Assembly: GCF_010550245.1 (NCBI RefSeq) | Contig: NZ_JAAGLU010000007.1 | Location: 248,001-312,000, forward strand | Direction of reading: 5' to 3' | Source of the DNA: Streptomyces sp. SID12501 | GTDB taxonomy: Bacteria > Actinomycetota > Actinomycetes > Streptomycetales > Streptomycetaceae | Length of the DNA stretch: 64,000 bases | Shown: one piece after another, positions 53,721-62,205 of the stretch | How the letters are laid out: every line of letters begins with the position of its first letter | How positions within the stretch are numbered: position 1 is the first letter of the stretch | Program-made: the position numbers and the translations under genes | Notes under the pieces: generated by a model | The model's input: the letters and a program-made list of their open reading frames with translations, nothing else | Told to the model about the DNA's origin: nothing | Databases searched by the model: none

Positions 53721-54071
53721 CCCACAGGGTCGGCCGCTGACCCACGGGGTCCCTTCAGAGCCGGGAAACAATCATTCGCCCCGGATTACTGCCGTAACCC
53801 CTCCACCAGTCCCGTTGGCCGTACACAGCCACAACACGCCCTGAGCGAAGCTCAACTCGGTCTTGATCGATCAACAACCTGTCACACTGCGGCACTTGAA
53901 CGGGCGCCAATAGGTAACAGAAGCGACGTAATCGATGATTTGAGCAACCGGGTGTAGCAGTGCCTGTACGAAGCGTTATTCTCCTCAGACGCAAACCGGT
54001 ACCCCTCCGTCGCTACGACGGGTGAACGGTCCCGCACTGCACGTGATGGAAGCTCTGCCTCTGGGAGTCCC
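53721..54071 (+). other. bldN upstream region
   Basis: This 351-base noncoding region is more AT-rich near 53860-54000. It should carry the developmental promoter of bldN; TTGAGC occurs within it, but I cannot assign -35/-10 boxes or a BldD operator with confidence. Confidence 0.4.
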
Positions 54072-54842
54072 GTGTACCCACACGTCGGGGTTGACGCCTC
54101 GGGCCTGGCTACGCTGCGCGCAACGGTCCTAGACCTGTTGCGCGGCTTCGTCCCCACCGCGTACGCCGTACCCGTATTCGCCACCGCCGCACCAATCGGC
54201 CCGTGCTACGCACTGGCCGACGGCACCGCCGCGGTCGGCCGCCGAGGGCGTGCGGCCGGTGCCGCCACCCCTCGCCGCCCCGCCGCGGACAGCGACAGCG
54301 CCCGCATGATGGACCTTGTCGAGCGTGCCCAGGCCGGTGAGGCCGATGCCTTCGGCCGCCTTTACGACCAGTACAGCGACACTGTGTACCGGTACATCTA
54401 CTACCGGGTGGGCGGAAAGGCCACCGCGGAGGACCTGACGAGCGAGACGTTCCTGCGCGCCCTGCGCCGCATCGGAACCTTCACCTGGCAGGGCCGCGAC
54501 TTCGGCGCCTGGCTGGTCACCATCGCCCGCAACCTCGTCGCCGACCACTTCAAGTCCAGCCGTTTCCGGCTCGAAGTGACCACGGGCGAGATGCTGGACG
54601 CCAACGAGGTCGAGCGTTCACCGGAGGACTCCGTCCTGGAGTCCCTCTCGAACGCCGCTCTCCTCGACGCCGTGAAACGGCTCAACCCCCAGCAGCAGGA
54701 GTGTGTGACACTGCGCTTCCTGCAGGGGCTGTCCGTCGCCGAGACCGCGCGCGTGATGGGCAAGAACGAGGGCGCCATCAAGACCCTCCAGTACCGCGCC
54801 GTCCGTACACTCGCCCGGCTCCTCCCGGAAGACGCGCGCTGA
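54072..54842 (+). CDS. bldN: ECF sigma factor BldN with N-terminal pro-region
   Basis: This 256-residue developmental sigma factor of the BldN type begins with an extra N-terminal region of about 80 residues (MYPHVGVDASGLATLRATVL onward), the pro-segment known to be removed in S. coelicolor. Then come region 2 (FGRLYDQYSDTVYRYIYYRV, ADHFKSSRF) and region 4 (LNPQQQECVTLRFLQGLSVA, MGKNEGAIKTLQYRAVRTLA). It drives the chaplin/rodlin genes and aerial growth in the model species. The GTG has GGGAG upstream. The cognate anti-sigma gene rsbN follows. Confidence 0.96.
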   Translation: MYPHVGVDASGLATLRATVLDLLRGFVPTAYAVPVFATAAPIGPCYALADGTAAVGRRGRAAGAATPRRPAADSDSARMMDLVERAQAGEADAFGRLYDQYSDTVYRYIYYRVGGKATAEDLTSETFLRALRRIGTFTWQGRDFGAWLVTIARNLVADHFKSSRFRLEVTTGEMLDANEVERSPEDSVLESLSNAALLDAVKRLNPQQQECVTLRFLQGLSVAETARVMGKNEGAIKTLQYRAVRTLARLLPEDAR

Positions 54843-55156
54843 GCACCGTAAGAGGTACTCCGCGCACGTCACACCGCACCCCGCACCGCACCGCCGACTC
54901 GCCCCGCTTTCGCCCGCCCGGGTACCGCACACTCAGCGACCGCCAACTCACCTTCCGTGAAAGTGGGTTGAGTTCGCGGTCCGATCATCCGCCGTCCGTA
55001 ACCCAAGTGCCGCGCCACTCGTTGTGCGGGATACAGGCTCCCTGTGGTCACTCCCTGGCCGTCTCCGATCACCCGATCGAGTGGATGTGGTCAGGGATGT
55101 GCAACCCTCAGGACCCCCTGGGGAGCCGACCGTCATGACGAGAGGAGGTGCCGCCA
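54843..55156 (+). promoter_or_regulatory. Intergenic region with a BldN-type promoter for rsbN
   Basis: This 314-base gap contains CGTAAC (54997-55002), a 17-base spacer and CGTTGT (55020-55025), close to the BldN consensus CGTAAC-N16-CGTTGA. In S. venezuelae rsbN is transcribed from a BldN-dependent promoter, so this is the expected feedback loop. The ribosome binding site GGAGGTG precedes the rsbN GTG. Confidence 0.65.
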
Positions 55157-56464
55157 GTGATCGCGAACGTTTCGGCGCACCGGCGGGCGAACGCCTTCGC
55201 CCAGGCCCTGGAGGAGCTGTCCGACCGGGACTCGGCGGCCGAACAGCCCGAAGGACCGGCACCGGACGCTGCACCGGAACCGGCCCCGGCTGCCGCGGAA
55301 CGGGCGGACCACCAGGCGGAACACCGGGCGGAACAGACCGAACCGAACCGACTGGTGGCCCTCGCGACCGGTCTCGGCGAGCTACCCAAGCCGGTGCTCG
55401 ACCCCGCTGTCAAGGTCGTCCACCGGGCCCAGTTGGTGGCCGCGATGGAGGCCATGCTGCGGGACGGCACGGTGCCGGGAGGCGAGGCGGCGAACCCTTT
55501 GGTGCCCGAGCAGCGCTCCCGGGCCAAGGGCGCTCACCGGGCGAGCGGGCTGGGGAAGTTGCGACCCCGTACACGGCTGACGAAGGGTCTCGCCGCCGGC
55601 GGACTCAGCGTGGGTGTGGCCGCCGGAGCCTTCGGCGGCGTCGCCGCTGCCAGTTCCGACGCCCTGCCCGGTGACTCGCTCTACGGCCTCAAGCGCGGCA
55701 TCGAGGACGTCAAGCTCAACTACCTGGCCGACGGCGACAGCGAACGGGGTCAGGTCTACCTCGACCAGGCCTCGACCCGGCTCAACGAGGCCCGCCGGCT
55801 GATGGAGCGCGACCGCGCCGGTCAGCTCGACCACGAGTCGCTCGGCGAGATCCGCCGCGCCCTCTCGGGTATGCGGCACGACGTCTCGGAGGGCCACCGC
55901 CTGCTGCACGCGGCGTATCAGCGCGACCCGGACTCCCTGGGCCCCATCCAGGCCCTGGACGCCTTCTCCCGCTCCCACCGCGAAGCCTGGGGCGCCCTGC
56001 GGGACCGCCTCCCCGTGCAGCTCGGGGACGTGAGCCAGGAGGTGTCGTCGGTCTTCGACGCCATAGACCAAGAGGTCGCCCCGCTCCAGTCCCTGCTCCC
56101 GAAGCCCCCCTCCCGAAGCGGCGGAAACGGTGGAGGTGGCGGGGGTCAGCGGCAAGGCTCCGGGCCGGAGTCGAGCACGGGTTCGTCCGGTTCCGACCGG
56201 TCGGCCGCGCCCAGCAACACCGGCGGCGACTCCACCGACGGGCGCGGCTCCAGCAGCGGCAACCCCAAGCCGTCCGCCTCCGGCGCCAGCAGCGACGGCC
56301 TGCTCGGCGGCAACACCGGGGGCCTCCTCGACCCGCCCCAGAACAGCGGCACGGCGTCCCCTTCGACAACCACCCCGTCCACCACCGAACCGGACGTCAC
56401 GCTCCCACCGCTCCTCCCGGGCCTGCTGCCCGGCCTGGGCATCGACAGCGAGGACGCGAGCTAG
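55157..56464 (+). CDS. rsbN: Anti-sigma factor RsbN
   Basis: This 435-residue protein has a cytoplasmic N-terminus (IANVSAHRRANAFAQALEEL) that should bind BldN, and a single membrane segment (LTKGLAAGGLSVGVAAGAFG, about residues 140-165). An extracytoplasmic DUF5667-type helical domain follows (DSLYGLKRGIEDVKLNYLAD, and later DVSEGHRLLHAAYQRDPDSL), then a Ser/Gly/Pro-rich tail. The GTG at 55157 is preferred over one at 55148 because of the ribosome binding site spacing. A 24-bp hairpin terminates it. Confidence 0.94.
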   Translation: MIANVSAHRRANAFAQALEELSDRDSAAEQPEGPAPDAAPEPAPAAAERADHQAEHRAEQTEPNRLVALATGLGELPKPVLDPAVKVVHRAQLVAAMEAMLRDGTVPGGEAANPLVPEQRSRAKGAHRASGLGKLRPRTRLTKGLAAGGLSVGVAAGAFGGVAAASSDALPGDSLYGLKRGIEDVKLNYLADGDSERGQVYLDQASTRLNEARRLMERDRAGQLDHESLGEIRRALSGMRHDVSEGHRLLHAAYQRDPDSLGPIQALDAFSRSHREAWGALRDRLPVQLGDVSQEVSSVFDAIDQEVAPLQSLLPKPPSRSGGNGGGGGGQRQGSGPESSTGSSGSDRSAAPSNTGGDSTDGRGSSSGNPKPSASGASSDGLLGGNTGGLLDPPQNSGTASPSTTTPSTTEPDVTLPPLLPGLLPGLGIDSEDAS

Positions 56465-56477
56465 AAGCAGTCGGGCC

Positions 56478-56530
56478 GTACGACGGTTGGGGGCGCCCTT
56501 CGCCAAGAAGGGCGCCCCCAACCGTCGTAC
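56478..56530. terminator. Bidirectional hairpin terminator
   Basis: Perfect 24-bp inverted repeat (56478-56501 with 56507-56530, loop GCCAA) between convergent rsbN and acyltransferase genes. Confidence 0.93.
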
Positions 56531-56566
56531 GAGCATCAGCGCATCAGCCGGGACGAAGAACCGGCG

Positions 56567-57664
56567 TCAGAAGAAGACCGACCGCCGCTGCACCAGCAGC
56601 TTGTAGAGGGTGTGCTGGATCTGTTCCCTGACCTGGTCCGTCAGGTTGAACATCAGCATCGGGTCCTCGGCCGCCTCCGGCGGATAGCTGTCCGTGCGGA
56701 TCGGCTCGCCGAACTGGATCGTCCACTTCGTGGGCAGCGGGATCGCGCCCAGCGGACCCAGCAACGGAAACGTCGGAGTGATCGGGAAGTACGGGAAGCC
56801 GAGCACCCGGGCCAGCGTCTTCGCGTTGCCGATCATCGGATAGATCTCCTCGGCCCCGACGATCGAGCACGGGATGATCGGCGCGCCCTGCCGCAGTGCC
56901 GTCGACACGAAGCCGCCACGCCCGAAGCGCTGCAGCTTGTACCGCTCGCTGAACGGCTTGCCGATGCCCTTGAAGCCCTCCGGCATCACACCGACCAGTT
57001 CGCCGCGCTCCAGGAGCCGTTCCGCGTCCTCGGCGCAGGCCAGGGTGTGACCGGCCTTGCGGGCCAGTTCGTTGATCACCGGGAGCATGAAGACCAGGTC
57101 CGCCGCGAGGAGCCGCAGATGGCGGCCCGCCGGATGGTTGTCGTGCACGGCGACCTGCATCATCACGCCGTCCAGCGGCAGCGTCCCGGAGTGGTTGGCG
57201 ACGATCAGGGCGCCACCCTCGGCCGGGATGTTCTCGATGCCCTTGACCTCGACCCGGAAGTACTTCTCGTACAGCGGGCGCACCAACGACATCAGGACCT
57301 GGTCGGTGAGTTCCTCGTCGTAGCCGAAGTCGTCGACCTCGTAGTCCCCGGTGAGCCGGCGCCGCAGGAAGGACAGACCGCCCGCGATACGCCGCTCCAG
57401 GCCGCCGACGGCGCCGCCGCCCGGGGCGGGCGACGGGGACTGGTGCCCGGGGTGGTCCTGGGACTGCTGGGGCGGCTGTTGCTCTCGTGTCACCTGAACA
57501 TCATCCTGCGGACGGGCCCGTCCCGGCAGGGGCTGGACCTCGCGAACCACCGCCGATTCGCCCTTGCGCCGGCTGCTCCCCGCGCTCCGGCGGCGCGACG
57601 GCCGCGGGGCGGCACCCGTGCGGGACCTGTCGTCGTCGAACGGAATGACCTTGGCATCCGCCAT
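56567..57664 (-). CDS. Lysophospholipid acyltransferase (PlsC-like)
   Basis: This 365-residue membrane-associated glycerophospholipid acyltransferase has the HX4D motif as IVANHSGTLPLDGVMM. The second motif is VGVMPEGFKGIGKPF and the third is RQGAPIIPCSIVGAEEIYPM. The N-terminal 90 residues are low-complexity and basic (RSRTGAAPRPSRRRSAG), unlike the core. It is co-directional with the downstream part of the epimerase unit, 48 bases apart, so they are likely one operon. The acyl acceptor is unknown. Confidence 0.9.
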   Translation of the reverse strand: MADAKVIPFDDDRSRTGAAPRPSRRRSAGSSRRKGESAVVREVQPLPGRARPQDDVQVTREQQPPQQSQDHPGHQSPSPAPGGGAVGGLERRIAGGLSFLRRRLTGDYEVDDFGYDEELTDQVLMSLVRPLYEKYFRVEVKGIENIPAEGGALIVANHSGTLPLDGVMMQVAVHDNHPAGRHLRLLAADLVFMLPVINELARKAGHTLACAEDAERLLERGELVGVMPEGFKGIGKPFSERYKLQRFGRGGFVSTALRQGAPIIPCSIVGAEEIYPMIGNAKTLARVLGFPYFPITPTFPLLGPLGAIPLPTKWTIQFGEPIRTDSYPPEAAEDPMLMFNLTDQVREQIQHTLYKLLVQRRSVFF

Positions 57665-57712
57665 CGTTGATGCGCTCCTCGGTTGGCGCTCTGCGTCGGT
57701 GGGCTGTCGCCG

Positions 57713-58819
57713 TCAGGTCGCTTCGGCAGTTGTCGTGACTGTTGTGGTGGTCGTGGAGCTCGTGGCACGGGCACCACCGCTGCCCGCGAAGGGTGCGAAG
57801 GGCAGCGCGGCGATCCGGTCGACCACCCGCCTGAGGGCCGCCGGCGGCAGCAGACCGGGACCGCGGACGCGCGCGAACTCCTCGAACGTCTCGGCGGTCG
57901 TGAACTTCGGCTGGTACCCCAGAGTCTCGCGCATCTGGTTCGTCGCCACGACCCGGCCGTGTGTGAGCAGCCGGATCTGCTCGGGCGAGAAGTCCGTCAC
58001 GCCCAGCGTACGCACGAGCGAGCCGGCCCAGGTGACCGCGGGCAGCAGCAGCGGCATGGTGGGACGGCCGAGCCGCCGGGAGCACTGCGAGAGCAGCAGG
58101 ACTCCGTCGCCGGCGATGTTGAACGTGCCGCTGTTGAGCGTTCCGCGCTCCGGTTCGCGCGAGGCGATGCGCAGGACCTCGATCACGTCGTCCTCGTGCA
58201 CGAACTGGAGGCGTGGGTCGTAGCCGAACACGGTCGGCAGGACCGGCATCGCGAAGTACTGGGCGAGCGGCGAGTCCGCGGTCGGCCCCAGGATGTTGGC
58301 GAAGCGCAGGACGGCCACGGCGACGTCGGGCCTGCGCCGCGCGAACCCGCGTACGTATCCCTCGACCTCCACGGCGTCCTTGGCGAAGCCTCCGCTGGGC
58401 AGCGCCTTGGGCGACGTGGTCTCGGTGAACACCGCCGGATCCCGGGGCGCGGAGCCGTACACGTTCGTGCTGGACTTCACGACCAGCCGCTTCACCGAGG
58501 GCGACTTCTGACAGGCACCCAGCAACTGCATGGTGCCGATGACGTTGGTCTCCTTGAGCGCGACCCGGCTGCCACTGCCCAGCGCGATGCCGGTCACGTC
58601 CAGGTGCACGACCGTGTCGGCGTTCGTCTCGGCGAGCACCCGCGCGATGGTGGGCTGCCGGATGTCGGCCTGGATGAAGTCGGCGCCGCCCAGATGGTGC
58701 TCGGGGGCAACCGCGTCCACGGCGATGACCCGGTCGACCTGGGGGTCACGCTGGATCCGCCGTACGAACCGGCCCCCCAGCTGACGGGCCACTCCGGTCA
58801 CGAGCACGACCTTGCCCAA
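57713..58819 (-). CDS. NAD-dependent epimerase/dehydratase-like SDR
   Basis: This 368-residue extended SDR starts KVVLVTGVARQLGGRFVRRI (NAD loop TGxxxxxG). ADFIQADIRQPTIARVL and RLVVKSSTNVYGSAPRDPAV are typical of UDP-sugar epimerase/dehydratases. The Y-x3-K is replaced, the segment reading SGGFAKDAVEVEGY, so catalysis may differ. The C-terminal tail is Thr-rich. It is part of a conserved bldN-neighbourhood unit with the acyltransferase. The substrate is unknown. Confidence 0.85.
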   Translation of the reverse strand: MGKVVLVTGVARQLGGRFVRRIQRDPQVDRVIAVDAVAPEHHLGGADFIQADIRQPTIARVLAETNADTVVHLDVTGIALGSGSRVALKETNVIGTMQLLGACQKSPSVKRLVVKSSTNVYGSAPRDPAVFTETTSPKALPSGGFAKDAVEVEGYVRGFARRRPDVAVAVLRFANILGPTADSPLAQYFAMPVLPTVFGYDPRLQFVHEDDVIEVLRIASREPERGTLNSGTFNIAGDGVLLLSQCSRRLGRPTMPLLLPAVTWAGSLVRTLGVTDFSPEQIRLLTHGRVVATNQMRETLGYQPKFTTAETFEEFARVRGPGLLPPAALRRVVDRIAALPFAPFAGSGGARATSSTTTTTVTTTAEAT

Positions 58820-58980
58820 GATCAGCGCCTTCCTTCCAGCCGTGTTTCCCGTGTGCAGCCCAACCTAGCGGGTTGTTGTTGCGCTGTGATGACTGCCCGA
58901 TGCACGAAGTCACGAGGACGCCGAACGTACGATCAGACCAAGCCAAAGTGCCACGCAGTCGTACGCACAAGCTAATACGA

Positions 58981-59017
58981 CTGTGGCCCCCCACCGGAAA
59001 CCGGTGGGGGGCCACAG
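58981..59017. terminator. Hairpin terminator after bS22 gene
   Basis: Perfect 17-bp inverted repeat with AAA loop (58981-58997 with 59001-59017), downstream of the tiny ribosomal gene. Confidence 0.88.
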
Positions 59018-59098
59018 CCTTCATGCTCGTACTCACGCTCACGCTTTCACTGCGTCGCGGAGAAGCAGCGGTTCCCGATCTCGCGATCGGACCGACTA

Positions 59099-59197
59099 CT
59101 ACTTCTTGTTGCGACGCTGGACGCGCGTGCGCTTCAGCAGCTTGCGGTGCTTCTTCTTGGCCATCCGCTTGCGCCGCTTCTTGATAACAGAGCCCAC
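59099..59197 (-). CDS. 30S ribosomal protein bS22 / AURKAIP1-COX24 domain, 32 residues
   Basis: A very short, highly basic protein translated [20 protein letters not shown] then [12 protein letters not shown]. It matches the AURKAIP1/COX24 domain, the small actinobacterial protein bound to the 30S subunit (called bS22). The GTG start at 59197 has GAGGG upstream. It is too short for normal gene finders and lies between the epimerase and HTH genes, as in other Streptomyces. Confidence 0.95.
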   Translation of the reverse strand: MGSVIKKRRKRMAKKKHRKLLKRTRVQRRNKK

Positions 59198-59370
59198 GAC
59201 TACCCTCGCTCACTTCTCATCACTCGGCGTTGGGCGCCATGGGCCCATACGACCTACAAGGGGCCAGCCTACCCGTCCGAGCGCTGAGGTCGTAATCGAG
59301 GGGAATCAACGAGATCAAGGGGGACCCGGTAAAGCCCTGAGGGTCCCCATCCGCCCCCCCTCGACCGCCG

Positions 59371-59583
59371 TCAGGCTGTCTCCACCCCCACATAGCTCTC
59401 GCGGAGGTACTCGTGAACCGCCTGCTCGGGGACGCGGAAGGACCGCCCCACCCGAATCGCGGGCAGATGACCGCTGTGCACCAACCGGTACACGGTCATC
59501 TTGGACACTCGCATCACCGAGGCGACTTCCGCCACGGTCAGGAACTGAACCTCGTTCAGAGGCCTCTCGCCAGCTGCAGCCAT
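59371..59583 (-). CDS. BldC-like MerR/excisionase HTH protein
   Basis: This 70-residue single-domain DNA-binding protein reads FLTVAEVASVMRVSKMTVYR, then LPAIRVGRSFRVPEQAVHEY, a winged helix-turn-helix of the excisionase family, like BldC. It is known in Streptomyces next to the bldN cluster. The ATG at 59583 gives the family-sized protein. It probably acts as a small transcription regulator; targets are unknown. Confidence 0.88.
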   Translation of the reverse strand: MAAAGERPLNEVQFLTVAEVASVMRVSKMTVYRLVHSGHLPAIRVGRSFRVPEQAVHEYLRESYVGVETA

Positions 59584-59713
59584 GACACACCCGAACCTTC
59601 CGCACTCGACTGGCCACCGGCTTCCCCTTCCGGTGACTCTTCGTCGCTGCGTGCTCACTCCCCAATGTAGGGGCGGGTGATGCGAGTGGGGAAGAGGTGC
59701 ACCCATCGGCGGC

Positions 59714-60583
59714 CTACTGTGACAGACACGCTCGATTGAGTACGTAGCGGGTAATCGGCCGGTAGTAATCAGACCGCACAGCGTCATCAAGTGGAACTAC
59801 GACGGACACGCGCCCCTCTGCCTCTCCGACGAAGAGTGCGGGATCGTCCGTATCGGCCAACCCGATGGCCTCGAACCCCAGTTGACCTGCACCGCAGACC
59901 CATCCGTGGTCCCCGATCACCAGCTCCGGGAGCGTCCCACCGGCCTCGGCGGCGGCCGTCAGAGCGGTCCGAACCGGGAGCGGAGAGTGCGTGTGTGCGC
60001 CCGGCTCACGCCCGGCGGCCCCAGCACCCGGTTCCCGTACGAGCGCGACTCCTCGTACGTAGTCGAGGTTGTACGTGCGTAGACCGAACCGGGTCGTTAT
60101 GTCGACAGAGCTACCCTGCGCTGGGGTGAGAACAGCACATCCCGCCGCCGACAAAGCGTCCGCCAATGTGGCGTAGAAACCGAGCAGTCGATGCGGGTGA
60201 CCGGTGCCCAGGAGTACGGGAGCCCGGCGCCGTACGGCTGCGGAGAGTCGCTCGGCGAAGGCGTCGAGGGCCACGAGCGTCCGTTCCGGGTCGATCACAT
60301 CACATCCGGAGGTGCACTGCGGATCGGCCGAAACCCCACATTTGTCGGCCATCAACTGGAGCAGATCCCGTTGCCGCCAAGCCCGTTCGGGATCGAGTCC
60401 GATCATCACCCGGGGATCACGGGCGGCGAAAAGCCGATAACTCCGCAGACTCTCCTCCCGCGAGGTGGCCACCGGCCCGGCGAGACGGGCGGCCAGGAGA
60501 TGGGCACGCAACGCCCCGGCACTCAGCACGAAAGCGATGGTGACGGACGGCGGCACCGGACACTGCGGGAATGCCGAAAACAC
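59714..60583 (-). CDS. Actinobacterial phosphatase-like protein, unproven
   Basis: This 289-residue protein has VLLGTGHPHRLLGFYATLAD and LPELVIGDHGWVCGAGQLGF as its most distinctive stretches, with several cysteines (CGVSADPQCTSGCD). Homologues beside the bldN region are often labelled phosphatase, but I see no classical phosphatase motif. No signal peptide. Its start overlaps the left edge of a broken spore-associated protein gene on the other strand. Confidence 0.6.
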   Translation of the reverse strand: MFSAFPQCPVPPSVTIAFVLSAGALRAHLLAARLAGPVATSREESLRSYRLFAARDPRVMIGLDPERAWRQRDLLQLMADKCGVSADPQCTSGCDVIDPERTLVALDAFAERLSAAVRRRAPVLLGTGHPHRLLGFYATLADALSAAGCAVLTPAQGSSVDITTRFGLRTYNLDYVRGVALVREPGAGAAGREPGAHTHSPLPVRTALTAAAEAGGTLPELVIGDHGWVCGAGQLGFEAIGLADTDDPALFVGEAEGRVSVVVPLDDAVRSDYYRPITRYVLNRACLSQ

Positions 60584-60997
60584 CGCACAGTTGGCGTAAC
60601 ACCGCGAACCTCCGCCTCCAGGCAGGCTGTTGCACCGGTGACGGAACAGCGACGGAAACGACCACTACGGTCGTACGGGCTCCCGGGTGTCCTCTCACGT
60701 GTACAGCGGCAGCCCGGCCGACCAACGGCACCGGTGCCGGCACCGCGTACGTCATCTACAACCACACCACTCGCGAGCACTGCGCCGTCCTCGTCCGCGC
60801 CAAGCCGGGCACCCGCATGTTCATGGAGGTCACCCTCGACACCTCACCCACCTCCGGCGCACCCGCGAGGGACTACGGCTCCTTCAAGGAGTACGCGGGA
60901 CCGGTCCACCTGGACGCCCGCGGCGGGCGTCCAGTGCCTGGAGTGGAGCGGCACGATCGACATCTCCTACAACAGCACGACGGGTCTCTGCCCCTGA
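60571..60997 (+). pseudogene. Broken spore-associated protein A-like gene
   Basis: One frame encodes GTAYVIYNHTTREHCAVLVR to YGSFKEYAGPVHLDA, typical of SapA-type secreted spore proteins. The natural C-terminus, GVQCLEWSGTIDISYNSTTG and LCP, is in another frame, so a frameshift lies near 60910-60930, at a small inverted repeat. No signal peptide is found in the expected place, so the 5' end is also lost. It is probably inactive. Confidence 0.7.
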
Positions 60998-61029
60998 CCG
61001 GCTGACAGCCGGACGGAATAGGCCGCGCC

Positions 61030-62205
61030 CTACGCCAGCAGCCCACGCAGCGGGAACACGGCCCGCCGAGCCGCCACGACCGCCTGGTCGAGGCGGTCGG
61101 CGGGGTCGTAGCCCGACTCCCAGTCGGCGTAGGCCACCGGCCACCGCCCGTCCGTCATCCGCGCCGGCGCCAACTGCCGCGTACGGGCGAACACTTCCTG
61201 CCGCCACCCCTCCGGGATCACGGCCGTTGGCTCGACGGCCCGCCCCGCTGCGATCGCCACCAGGTGCGTCCAGGACCGCGGTACGACCTCCACCACCGCG
61301 TATCCGCCCCCGCCCAGGGCGATCCACTTCCCGTCGGCGTACTCGTGCGCGAGGTCGTGACAGGCGACCTGCACCGCCCGCTGCGCGTCCAACGACACGG
61401 CGAGATGCGCGAGGGGATCCTCGAAGTGGGTGTCGGCCCCGTGCTGGGTGACCAGCACCTGCGGCCGGAAGTCGGCGATCAGCTCGGGCACGACCGCGTG
61501 AAAGGCCCGCAGCCACCCGGCGTCCCCGGTCCCTGCTGGCAGCGCCACGTTGACGGCGCTCCCCTCCGCCGGGCCCTCCGCCCCCGTCTCCTCGGGCCAC
61601 CCGGTCTGCGGGAACAGCGTGCGCGGATGCTCGTGCAGCGAGATCGTCAGAACCCGCGGGTCCTCCCAGAACGCGGCCTGGACCCCGTCCCCGTGATGCA
61701 CGTCCACATCCACGTAGGCGACCCGCTCGGCCCCCAGCTCCAGGAGCCGGGCGATGGCCAGCGAGGCGTCGTTGTAGATGCAGAACCCGGACGCGCCCCC
61801 GGGCATCGCGTGATGCAGGCCGCCCGCGAAGTTCACGGCGTGCAGCGCTTCCCCGCGCCACACGGCCTCGGCGGCCCCCACCGACTGCCCCGCGATCAGC
61901 GCGGACACCTCGTGCATCCCGGCGAAGGCGGGATCGTCGGCCGTCCCCAGTCCGTACGCCGGGTCGGCCGCCCCCGGATCGGCGGAGGCCGCCTTGACCG
62001 CCTCGATGTAGTCCTCACGGTGCACAAGCCGCAGGGTCGACTCCCCGGCGGGCTTCGCCGAGACCACGTCCACTTCCCGGTCGAGCCCGAAGGCGTCGAC
62101 GAGTCGCCGGGTCAGGACGAGCCGGACCGGATCCATCGGGTGGTCCGGACCGAAGTCATACCCCGTTACTGCCTCGTCCCACATCAGCTGTGCGCGGCCG
62201 CTCAT
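61030..62205 (-). CDS. acuC: AcuC-type histone deacetylase-like enzyme
   Basis: This 391-residue zinc amidohydrolase has the His-His active site NFAGGLHHAMPGGASGFC, a zinc-binding DVDVHHGDGVQAAFWED, and HEHPRTLFPQTG further on. Family members deacetylate acetyl-CoA synthetase or other lysines. The ATG at 62205 has GGTGA five bases upstream; a GTG at 62214 is possible. Its first 50 bases overlap the end of the MFS gene, so the two are co-transcribed. Confidence 0.9.
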   Translation of the reverse strand: MSGRAQLMWDEAVTGYDFGPDHPMDPVRLVLTRRLVDAFGLDREVDVVSAKPAGESTLRLVHREDYIEAVKAASADPGAADPAYGLGTADDPAFAGMHEVSALIAGQSVGAAEAVWRGEALHAVNFAGGLHHAMPGGASGFCIYNDASLAIARLLELGAERVAYVDVDVHHGDGVQAAFWEDPRVLTISLHEHPRTLFPQTGWPEETGAEGPAEGSAVNVALPAGTGDAGWLRAFHAVVPELIADFRPQVLVTQHGADTHFEDPLAHLAVSLDAQRAVQVACHDLAHEYADGKWIALGGGGYAVVEVVPRSWTHLVAIAAGRAVEPTAVIPEGWRQEVFARTRQLAPARMTDGRWPVAYADWESGYDPADRLDQAVVAARRAVFPLRGLLA

